NCBI GenBank assembly: GCA_019448385.1
Contig: JAGTXO010000017.1
Span: 518,501-582,500 of the forward strand
Direction of reading: 5' to 3'
Length of the DNA: 64,000 nucleotides
From: Diacronema lutheri
Taxonomy: Eukaryota > Haptophyta > Pavlovophyceae > Pavlovales > Pavlovaceae
Part shown: piece by piece, positions 31,349-40,983 of the stretch
Layout of the letters: every line of letters begins with the position of its first letter
How positions within the stretch are numbered: position 1 is the stretch's first letter
Notes under the pieces: generated by a model
Databases searched by the model: none
What the model saw: only the letters and a program-made list of their open reading frames with translations
What the model was told of the DNA's origin: nothing
Program-made: the position numbers and the translations under genes

Positions 31349-32452
31349 ATGATGGCGGTGGCCGAGGATGCGCTCAGCGCGGCCTTGGGCGCGGCGCAGC
31401 TCGAGCGGCCGCCGCCGGCGGTCTTGGCCTGTGGCGCGCCGCTGACGCAGGGCAATGCACAAGTCGGCTGGCAGCCGAACGCGGCGGCCGGCTGGCTCGC
31501 CGCCGCGCGCGGTGCGAATGCGCGACACGGCGACGGCGATGTGCCGACCGACGCGCGCGAAGCGGCGGATGCGCTGGGCGAGGTGCTCGGCGCATCACTC
31601 GCGTTGACGCCGGGACCATCGCATGCTGAGGCCGAGCTCCGCGCCGCGCTGCGCGAGGTGCGCTCGTGGGCCGCAGCACCTTGCGCGTCGGACGCGCACG
31701 CCGAGGCAGTGCTGAGGACGCTTGTGCGCGCGCAGCGCGAGCTGCTCGCGTGGGCTTCGCCCGGACGGCGGCGAGAGATCGACGCGTGGGTCGACGGGCC
31801 AATCCGCTCGCGCGCGGCCCAGCTGCGCTGGCAGCTGCGCAAGTACGTTTGGCCGCAGTGTGGCGCGTGCACGGCGGGCGGATGCGCGCAGCACGAGGCC
31901 GCGCTCGAAGCGCGGCTGCCGGCGCCGCCGGCGCCGATGCGCGCGCTACGCGCCGACGCGGTCGGTGGCGCGCTACTCTTTTGGCACGCGCGCTCGCTCG
32001 AGCCTCTTGACCTCGCGGGCTGCATCGAGGCGGCGGCCGTGCTCGGCGCGGCGGACGAGTGGGCGAGGCCACTCCGCGCTCCCGCACGCGCCGCGGCGGC
32101 CGCGCGCCTCGCGACGGCGGCGGGGCCGACGACGGAGGTGCTCGCGTGCGGGTTGCACAACCGCCTGTTTCCCGCGTGCGCGACGCCGTGGGCGCATTGC
32201 GCGGAGCACCGCGCGCTGTGGCAGCTGCCGCCGCCCGAGCCGATTCCGGCAGCGCCGTCAGCCATGGCCGACGACGGCGCCGCGCGCGCGGGCGGCACGG
32301 GCGTGGCCGAGGCGGCCGCGCTTCCGCGAACGTGGTTACGCAGGGGCGAGAGGGAGCCACGAGGCTGGGAGGCCGCGCCGCCGCCGCCGCCGTTGCCGCC
32401 GCTGCACGGCCTCCGAAGCTTGGCCGCTGGGGCGATCGCCACTGAGCGGTGA
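31349..32452 (+). CDS. Unknown protein with Cys/His clusters
   Basis: A single open frame of 367 codons begins ATGATG at 31349 in a good context and sits in a divergent pair with YJU2, which supports it being a gene. I do not recognise the family. It is Ala-rich and helical, with two Cys/His clusters, PQCGACTAGGCAQH around residues 169-182 and CGLHNRLFPACATPWAHC around 267-284. These might bind zinc. A basic stretch (SPGRRREID) lies between helices. The last 90 residues are Pro/Ala-rich. Confidence 0.55.
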   Translation: MMAVAEDALSAALGAAQLERPPPAVLACGAPLTQGNAQVGWQPNAAAGWLAAARGANARHGDGDVPTDAREAADALGEVLGASLALTPGPSHAEAELRAALREVRSWAAAPCASDAHAEAVLRTLVRAQRELLAWASPGRRREIDAWVDGPIRSRAAQLRWQLRKYVWPQCGACTAGGCAQHEAALEARLPAPPAPMRALRADAVGGALLFWHARSLEPLDLAGCIEAAAVLGAADEWARPLRAPARAAAAARLATAAGPTTEVLACGLHNRLFPACATPWAHCAEHRALWQLPPPEPIPAAPSAMADDGAARAGGTGVAEAAALPRTWLRRGEREPRGWEAAPPPPPLPPLHGLRSLAAGAIATER

Positions 32453-32550
32453 CTGAAGCGTGGAACAAACATTTGAAAAGGCGCGGCTTGAATCCGCGAA
32501 AAGGCGCGCTTCGGCAGTTCCGACCACTTTTCGGTTTTGCGACGACCGCA

Positions 32551-33105
32551 ATGAGCGCGCGTCACGTCCAACGGCTCGCCGCGCGCCGCCGCCACACCAC
32601 TCGCTTCACCAACCTGACGGTCGTGCTCCCGCCCCCCGACGCGCGCAAGGACGCGGTCGTCGAGGTTGGCTTCCTCCGCACGCCCGCCGGCTACCAGCCG
32701 AAGCGACGCGCGGACGCTGCGCTCGCCTCGCCACGCGTGGCGTATGCGCCAGGCTCAACGCGCACGCGCAGCTCGGCCGCACGTAGCTCGGAAAGCCGGT
32801 CGTCATCGTCATCGTCGGTGCACTCGGCGCAGCCTACTCGCCACCGATCCGTCTTCCCGCGCATCGCCTTCCGTAAGCGCGCATCAGCGCCGCTCGCTTC
32901 GCAGCTTGCGATGGGCGGTACGGCGGGCGCCTCGCCGCGGCGGTCATCGGTGCTCGAGCGGCTGCGGCGCGCGCTCGTCGCGACGAGTAAGCCGCCAAAT
33001 GGCGAAGCGATGCCGCGTTTGCCGCGCAGCGCTGCCGCCATGGGGCCACCGCCCGAGTCCGCGCGGCGTGAGACGGCTCGCATCTTTGCCGCGATGCACA
33101 TGTGA
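32551..33105 (+). CDS. Small basic protein of unknown function
   Basis: An open frame of 184 codons starts at ATG 32551 (MSARHVQRLAARRRHTT). The reading frame is open further upstream with only a GTG, so I prefer this ATG. It is Arg/Ser-rich, with a run of serines near residue 85 and a plausible structured part (NLTVVLPPPDARKDAVVEVG) near the front. It follows the previous gene by 98 bases on the same strand. No family recognised. Confidence 0.4.
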   Translation: MSARHVQRLAARRRHTTRFTNLTVVLPPPDARKDAVVEVGFLRTPAGYQPKRRADAALASPRVAYAPGSTRTRSSAARSSESRSSSSSSVHSAQPTRHRSVFPRIAFRKRASAPLASQLAMGGTAGASPRRSSVLERLRRALVATSKPPNGEAMPRLPRSAAAMGPPPESARRETARIFAAMHM

Positions 33106-33311
33106 CCTCACACATGCGAGCCGGGCATGCGCTCTCGGGAAGCGGTGGGCCTCATGCTGGCGCGAGACACCACATGCCCACGGCGAGGCGAGCAAGACGC
33201 TGGCTCTGAGCCTTGGTGACGACCTTGTCGGTGTCGCCGGCTCTCAGAATCGAAACTTGCTCAGCCTCAGGGCCTTGACAGTGACACGAAGCATAGACGC
33301 GTCCCTCTCCA

Positions 33312-36300
33312 TCATGACCAAAAAAAACCGTCCGAAGTAGCGGCGTGGCCCCCAAATGGGTCACCGACTTCATCTATTCCCCTTCGCGTTGCCCACATTG
33401 CCCCGGCCCAGCCACGAGTGCGAGCGGCGCACGGCCATCGGCGCGTTCGCGTCCGCCGCGAGCATCGGCGGCGGTTGACAGCCGACCGGCCCGCGCGACT
33501 GCGCCGAGTCGTGCGCGCCGTCTTGCGCGGCGTACCCGGCGCCGTCTCCAATACCCCTCCCGCCAGCCAAGGCCGAGCCACGCGTGCGCGCGTCGCGGTG
33601 CTCGGCAGTGGCGGCGCTGCACGCGCGAGACGCACGACGGCGCCGGCCAAGTTGGGCTGCAAATGCGGCGAGCCTCGCGCTGAGGCCGAAGACGCGGTAA
33701 TGTGTTCGCTCGGGCGTGAGGTCGTCGTACAGGCGCGCGAGCACCTGCAGCGCGCGCAGAGCGATCGAGCGTGCGCGGCGCGCGGCGTCAGATGATCGGG
33801 TGGGGCGATACTCGCCAGCGCAGTGGCCCGGCGGCGCAAACGATGGTGGCGCGCGCAGCGCTCGCGCACGTCTGGCAGCACGTCGGCGCGTGTGACAATG
33901 CCGACGACGCGCCGCGACGAGTCGACGACTGTGACGTGCCTTGCGCCCAGGCTGATGAAGGTCTGTAGCAGCACGCGCACCGGTGCATCTTTGCCGAGGA
34001 CGTGCGGCACAATGTCCGATTCGGGGCGCAGCGGCACCCACATGCCGCAGCGTGCGGCCACCTTGCGCGGGTCGGCGGCGATGTCGAGGCTCGCAAGCGC
34101 ACGCGCAAGCTCGCGCTCCTCAGCCGGCCGCGCTGCGTCGCGCACCACCGGCGGGTCACCGCCGGCCGACGCGGCGCCATCGCGCGATGCGCCGCCGCCA
34201 GATGCAAAGGCGGCGCTGACCCGGACGTGACGGCGGACGAGGGGCGTGGGTGCGCTCGCTGCAGAGAGGACCGTCTCAGCCGCAGTGTGGCTGCTTCGGG
34301 CGAGCAGCCCACGCGCGCCCGACGCATCCGAGAGCGCAGCGGTGCGCCGCCCGGCGCGCTGTGGTGTGCTCCGAGCCTCTGCGCCCTGCGCGGCGCCAGG
34401 GCGCCCGTCCAGCTTGGTGGCGAGCGCGCCAACGGCGTTCTCTAGCTCCACCCCCGCCAGCGCCCTCGCCTCCGTCTCCACCCCGTCTGCGGCGCTAGGG
34501 GCGGACGCTGCCGCGGCTGCCGCGAGGCACGACGCGCTTGCGCTCATTCGGGCGCCGACCACCCCTGCTGCGCCCAGCCGCTGCTCGCGCGGACTCGACG
34601 GCGGGCGCAATGGCGGAGACGGTGGTGGCAGCGGAGGGAACAGCGGCGGCAGCACAATGCCAGAGCCTCTTCGCCGCCGACGAGCACCGCCGACGCGCCT
34701 TGCGCTGCCTGACAGCGTGCCGCGACCGCCGCCGCTGGTCGTCCGATCGGTCGTTGAGCTGCCGCTCTCGTGCTCGAACGCGAGGCGCAAAATGTCCACG
34801 ATGCGCTCGCGCGTGACGAAGCCGGTGAAGTAGCCTGCCTCGGGCTGGGGTTCGCGCGCCGACGGCGACTGGAAGCACGAGGGTGGCGCTCGGCGCGCGC
34901 CCAGCTCTGTGCCGGCCGCGCCGTGCACGCGCCGAACGCCAGCTTCCGAGCTGGCCGGTACAATCGCCGGCGCAACACTCGCCGAGCTGGCGCTGCGACC
35001 AGGTAATGCGTCGTCACCACTGCGGCCGGGCGCGCGTGGCGGTACGGCGCGCGCATCAAGCGGCTCGGCATTGATTGCAGCCGTGCGGCCGCAGTCACCG
35101 CTGCCGCCTGGACCTGGTGCGTACGTGCGCGAGTCGACGATTGGGAAGCCCGGGTGCGGCGAGGCGGAGACGAGCCTCGCGAGCGTCAAGAGGCGCTCGG
35201 AGACGTGCACGCACACTGGAGTGCGGCACATGACGTCATCGGCGGTGAGCAGGTTGAACTCTGGGCGCTCGTCGTCAGATTGCGTCAGGATGGAGTGGCC
35301 GGCCGTTTCAAGCAGCGCCTGCGTGCGGTGGAGCGCAGGGCGCGCGGCGGAGCGGGCGAGGGCGCAGGTTCCAAGCCAAGCGCGTGAAGCGCTAGCACGC
35401 GTGCGTGCGCTCCCGCGGCGCGAGCAGAGGCGAAGGTTGGGCAGGAGCGCAGCGGCATGCATGCATGCATGCGCGCGCGCGCCTCATAAAAGTTGCTGCC
35501 TCCGAACCGCACCGACACCTGGCGCAGATCGCGCGGCGGGCAGCGAAAGCGCGTGCGCGCGCATCAGGCAGATGGTTGAACTTTGTCGCGCGCGCTTGCG
35601 CGACGAACGGTGGTCCTGGGAGCCACCAACGGCTCGGGAGGGGCAGGGGGGCGTCTCCACGCGCGCGCACGCCAACCGATGTGCGGCCGCGCACGTGCGC
35701 GCAGGGCTTGTGCTCCGAACGCGCCCGGGCCGCGACGTGGTGATGCGCACCGTGCGCGCGACGAGCGCGGCGACGACGCAGGGCACGAGGTAGGTCGAGT
35801 CGTTCACGAGCTCGACAAGGATGAGCGTGAAGGCCATCGTCGTGTGCGAAGTGCCCGCAACAAACGCAGTCGCACCGACGAGCGCAAAGACGCGCTCGTT
35901 GAGCTGCTCGCCGCCCGCGTCGGAGGCGGCCGTACCGAGCGCGCGACCGAGTGCGCCGCCGACGCTGATCGTCGTGACGAGGAGGCCGTGCGGCACGACG
36001 CACCCTGCGCGTGCGTGCGGACGGCGGCGTGGCCGTGCGCACGCGTGCAAGCGGAGAGCGAGGCCGAGGCGAGGGCGGTCACGGTCGTGCGGTGGACGCC
36101 GCGGCGGCGCTTGGGCGTACGCAGCGTCCGAGGCGCGGCGGCCGCACCCAGCAGGGCAAGCGCGCACGCCCCAAATGCCGCGCCGTACGCGGCGCACGCC
36201 GCGCCCGAGAAGAGGCTGTGCCCCGCAGTGAAGAGCATCTCGGCGGTGGCAAGGGGTGGCGCGAAGAGCAGCGTGCCAAGCGGGTTGAAGAATGGCGGTG

Positions 36301-38911
36301 ACCCGGCCTCGTCGCCGCCCGCGCCTGCGAGCGCACGTCGCGCAACGCCGGTGTCGCCGTCGGCGTTGCGCCCTGCGTTTCCGACCGCGGCGACGCTTGC
36401 GGCACAGCCAATGTCGCGCGCGTACTTGCGCACAATCTCCGGCGCATTGTCCGCGTCGAAGCGCTCGCACGGCCACGAGAGCGCGAGCGACCAAAAGCAG
36501 GCGGCGGTCGCGCCTCCGACGAGCGTGGCGTCGCACAGCTTGTGCCAACGCGCAGTTAGCCAGCTGCGCAGCCGAGGGCGAGCGCGCGCGCGGATCGGTC
36601 AGCGGCGTAGTCTGACGCGCCGGGCGCGCGGCGTTCAGGCCAGTGCGTCTACTTGTGTAGCGCACCGCATGCACGCGTGCGGCAGCGCTGGGCCAGCAGA
36701 GCAGTGGCGCAACACGGACAACAGACCCAAGGTTGGGGAGGGGCAAGTGTGGAATGTGCCCTTACCGCCCACGCAGGTGGTGCACCGCGACGGCCAGCGC
36801 ATTCCAGCAGACGCCTGCGGCGCCGCCCAATAATCCGAGCGCGCCAAATGCGATGAACTCGAATGCAAAGACGCCGCGCGGCGTGCGCGCCGCATCGAGC
36901 GAGGGGTCGCGCTCCAACAGCGCCTCGTAGCTGCGGGAGAAATGGCGGTGGCCAACATCAACGCAGTCAACCGCGCGCGGCGCGGGCGGGCGTGCGCAGC
37001 AGCGGGAATTGCATCGCGCTGCGGCGCATGCAAGCCCGCGCGTGCGACATGCTCCTGGGCGTGCACACTTCAAGGCGTGCGGGTGCCGGGCGCTTGTGCG
37101 CGCAGCGCGAGCGCACGTGACTCGCTCAAAGATGAGCAGCGTGCCGTCGTGCTCAAGCGCGAGCGCGACGCGTGCGACCGTCGAGGCGACGAGGCAAGTA
37201 AGGACGAGGCGCACCTACGCAATCGGCGCGCGGACACGAGGGCGCGTGAGGGCCTGCGATCGCAACCCCGCGGACGTACGGCCTTGCGTCGGGCCTTGCG
37301 CCGGTTGAACAGCGCGCGCTCCGCGCTCAGCGCAGGCGAGGGAACGAGAGGCGCGTGCGGCCATAACAGGGCTCGGGATGCCGCGTGCACCCGCGCGCAC
37401 GAGCAGTGTCTTGTTCCAAAGACCGAGCTCCTCCAATACGAAGAGCACTCCGCCAACGGGCGCGAGGAAGGCGCTCGCAATCGCAGCGCCCGCGCCGCAG
37501 CCAGCAAGGTCGATCCACGCGCGCCCGCGACCGTGCAGCTCGGCCGAGCGCCAAAGGATCGCAGCGGTGGCAACTTTGAAAGTAAGCGTGCCGACGATCG
37601 CGCCTGCGCGCGCAACGAATTGCGTTTGGCGCGCGCGCGCACAGCACGTCCGCACAAAGCCGCGCGGACGACGCGGCGCGCGCATCGGAGCGTGCATGCC
37701 AGCACACCAATCAGAGCATGCGCGGCGCGGCGGGCGTGCGCATGCGGAGCGGTCGGGCCCAGGCGGAATCGTGGGTGCGCATAATGGACACCGGCGTGGA
37801 TCAGGCGGGGCCGTACCTAGGTGGATCATCGGCCCCTCCGGCCCGCACGCGAGCCCAGCGCCGGCAACGAGCACGAGCCCGACCGCCTTTGCGAGCAGCA
37901 CCTGCGGTCGCGAGCGGCACCGCGCGAGAGGCTCGTCAGTATATACGACCCTTACGGGGCGTGCGAAGCCGCAAGCGGCTCGTGCTGAGGCTGAAGATCG
38001 CCATGAAGGCGTTGTTCTCAGCAGGGTGTGGCAGGCGCACTTCGTCGCGCCACCGGCTGCGCCGCCGCGCGGCGCCGCCACGCGCGGCGCCGCGTGCGCG
38101 CGCGCGCGCACGGCGGCGGCCGCGTCCTGTGCGCCACTGCGGCTCGCCCGTGCCCGCTTCGGGCCCGGGGGCGTGGCGCGCGTGCTCGGGCTGGCCGAGC
38201 CGCCCCGCCGCAAGGTCGCCGCCGATTCACGCAACAGACGCATAAGCCGCGCGACGCCAGCCCCACCTTTGATGTAAACGCGGTGGTCATGTGCGAGCCG
38301 TTGAAAAGGAGGAGCACCGCCGACATCCCCGAGCCCGCCGCCGCCGGCGCGATGAGCAGCAGCACTGCTGCGGCCGCGCCGGCAAGGAGCGCGCTCGAGA
38401 CGACAAACACGGCGACGCCGCCGACGCCGTCCCGTGCGCCGAGCGCAAGGCTGATGAGGCGAAACTTGGCGTCGAGTAGCTCCAGGCTACACGCATGCAC
38501 GGCCGACGTGCATAGCGCTGCAAGCACACCAACCGCGATGTAGACCAGCGGCAGGAGCGAGCGCTCTCGCGCGGCGAGTCGCAACTCGCGCTGGTCGCGC
38601 AGGATGGCCTTGGCGGCAAAGGTGATCGGGGCCTCGTAATCGATGGACTCAATCGCTACGTGCTGGGCCACCGCACGCGCGCCTCGCGCGCCGCCTTCGG
38701 CGTCAACGCCGTCGGATCGCGCGCGCGCGCCGGCGAAGCCGATCGCAACACCGGCGCACGCGGTGCCGTCCGCGTCGGCGCGAGCGTGGGTGCGAAGCGG
38801 ACAGCAAACGCACGCGGCCCCGCCTGGCGACGCGCGTGCGCGCAGCTCCGCACCGTCGCCGGCCGGCAGATCGTCCGGAGGGCGCGCGTGGGCGTTCAGG
38901 ACGGATACCAT
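33312..38911 (-). CDS. CLC-family chloride transporter, predicted Cl-/H+ exchanger, with two CBS domains
   Basis: Eight exons (38911-38267, 37901-37817, 37603-37401, 37214-37117, 36930-36766, 36563-36148, 36004-35751, 35318-33312) close in frame as 1,290 codons, all GT-AG. The selectivity-filter motifs are visible: GSGM, GPEGPMIHLG (gating glutamate) and FLAPVGGVLFVLEEL. The double Glu in the last motif keeps the proton glutamate of exchangers, which channels lack. LLVTTISVGGALGRALG forms the third pore segment. Two CBS domains follow, one split by a Ser/Pro-rich insert of over 250 residues (NLLTADDVMCRTP through TGFVTRERIVDIL, then MWVPLRPESDIV through VVGIVTRADVLPD). The last 200 codons after the second CBS are Arg-rich and may be read-through of an unspliced 3' end. 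Likely in an internal membrane. Confidence 0.85.
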
Positions 38912-39072
38912 CCGAGCGGAAGGATGTACGGGAAACGAATAGGTATCGTTCCGTATAATCCATACCCCTCACTATGATCGAAATGTGAACGCGGACGGCG
39001 CTGCAATTTAACATGATTGTTGGCAACGGTCACATTCGCGCAAGAGGCGGCGACGTCCGCTTCCAGATGCGG
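38912..39072. promoter_or_regulatory. Promoter region of the CLC gene and 3' end of the Yip1 gene
   Basis: 161 bases lie between the Yip1 stop and the CLC start, both on the minus strand. The centre is AT-richer (ggtatcgttccgtataatcc). Confidence 0.4.
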
Positions 39073-40670
39073 TCAGAAGACGGAGATGAGCGCGAACACC
39101 GCGTAGAAGAGCATCACCGGGTACGCGACGAGCCACCGCTGGTCGTCAAGCCCGAGCAGCACGACGAAGAAGAGCGCCGCCGCGTTGGTCGACCAGAGCA
39201 CCGCCGCCGGGATCAGCGCATAACCGAGCGGCCCGCGCACGTCGAGCGCCGTCGAGAGCGCGGCGAGTGCGATGATCGGCAGCAGGCAGTACCCGAGGAT
39301 TGAGACCGTCCGGTAAATGTTTATCCCCGTGTGCGACCTGGAGGTGTGGAGGGGGGGGGGGGGCGCAGATAATGTCTTTTTAGGCGCGCGAGCCGCAGTC
39401 GCGCGCGAGCCGCTTCGCGCAGGCGCGCGCGCGCGCGCCAGAGCGGGAGCTTGCCAAGCGCCGCGCCGAGCGTGCGCGCACAGCAGGTTCAATACGGCGT
39501 ACATCCCTCCGCAGCCGACGGCGCCGCAGCCGTAGATCGAGCCGAACGACACCTGCCCCGCGGGTGGCGCGCGCCCGCGGCATGCGCGTGTGAGAGCCGC
39601 TGCTGCTGCTGAGAGCCGCTGCTGCTGCTGCTGCTGCTGCTGGGCGCGAGCGCGCGCGGGGCCGTCCACGCGCGCGCCGCACGGCGTGGCGGCCGGCTTG
39701 GGGGGCGCTGGCGCGCAGGAGCGTGGTGGCGCGCCGTGCCTTGCCCTTGAGGAGCAAGACCGTGCCGAGCACGAGGCAGAAGCCGAGCGGGCCCGCCAAG
39801 TCCGAGTCCTGCAGGAACTCGGCGGGGACGGACGTGCGCCCGCCGTACGGCTTGAGCACGGCCTTCGTCTTCGCGGCGATGTGCGCAAGGTTGATGCCGA
39901 GCTCCTCAAGGATCGGCGGCTCGTCGTCAAAGCCCTCGCCGAGGAACGCGCCCGTCGACGAGAAGCTGCCGCGCGGCGGGCGGGGCGACGCGGGCGCGGG
40001 CCGTGGGGCGTGCCGGTGGCGGGCGGGCGGGCGGACGGGCGCGGAGCGTTCGCGTGGGCCGTAACGCGCTCCGATGCAAAGTCGAAAATGGGGCTCGAGC
40101 ACGTGCAGTGCGGCGCCTCGCGCCCACGCGCGAGCGCGTGGTGCCGCACCGCGCGGCCCGGCCGCCCGGCGTGCCCGGCGCGCGCGCGCTCGCGCGCGGG
40201 CGCGCGCACGTGGAGCCGCCCAGCGCCTTGATCGGCATGGCGCCGGCCGTGCTCATCTGGCCGGTGGGCCCACCATACGCGCCAGCGGCGCAGCCGTTGC
40301 CGCCGCCTCTGCCCATCATGCCACCAGCCGCGGGCATCGGCAGCCCTTGCGGCCGCCCGGGCTGCGCACCGCCCGCGTACGCGGCCGCCGCCGCCGCGGC
40401 TTGCGGCTCGGCGGCGTAAAAGGCGAGGCCGCCGTCGTGGACGGCGGCGCTCGCACCACCGATACCACCGCCCATACTGCCACCCACCCCGCCGCCCACG
40501 GAGCCCGACCGGTGGTGCAGCCCGCTCTCGATCGAGTGCGTGCGCGTGGGCACGCACGCGCCGGCCGCACCGGCCGCGGGCCCGGCGGCAGCACCGTCGG
40601 CGCCAAAGTCGATGACGGATCGAAGCGGCGCAGCGCCGGGCATCCCGCCCTGGCCGCGCGACGCAGGCAT
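39073..40670 (-). CDS. Yip1/YIPF5-family Golgi membrane protein
   Basis: Four exons: 40670-40210, 39965-39740, 39552-39482 and 39337-39073; 340 codons in frame. Conserved Yip1 text spans the joins: PPILEELGINLAHIAAKT, DLAGPLGFCLVLGTVLLLKG, then VSFGSIYGCGAVGCGGMY, SILGYCLLP and five predicted membrane helices. The second intron must use a GC donor (aag|gcacgg), because only that joins LLLKGK to VSFGSIYG. Yip1 proteins act with Rab GTPases in ER-to-Golgi vesicle traffic. The N terminus is Gly/Ala-rich with no recognised domain. The frame stays open upstream without an ATG, so another 5' exon is possible. Confidence 0.85.
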
Positions 40671-40983
40671 CCCGCTCGTCGGGCCCTCCCCGCGCGTCGC
40701 GCTCGCTGCCGCCTCACCCTCCGAGCAGGACGCGGCGGGTTCGGTTGGGCGCTCTGCTGCCCTCAAAAAGTCCCGAGACGGAATTCCCTGTCGGGCCGAA
40801 CGTTTTGTCGGACGCGAGGGCCGTCAGCGCGACCTTCAAGTGCCCGGCCGCCCCGACCCGTGTCGGTGCACGGGCTCGCTCGCGCGCGGCGGCCATCTGT
40901 TGCGCCGCGCGCGGCTGCCAGCTCGCCCGTGCCCACGCGCGCCGCCCGCACAGCGCGGCGCGCTCCCTTGTGCGCGCGGCGGC
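40671..40983. promoter_or_regulatory. Shared divergent region, Yip1 / STIMATE-like
   Basis: 313 bases separate the chosen start codons. They include the possible upstream extension of the Yip1 gene. A lower-GC patch is seen at 40765-40805 (gagacggaattccctgtcgg). Confidence 0.35.
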
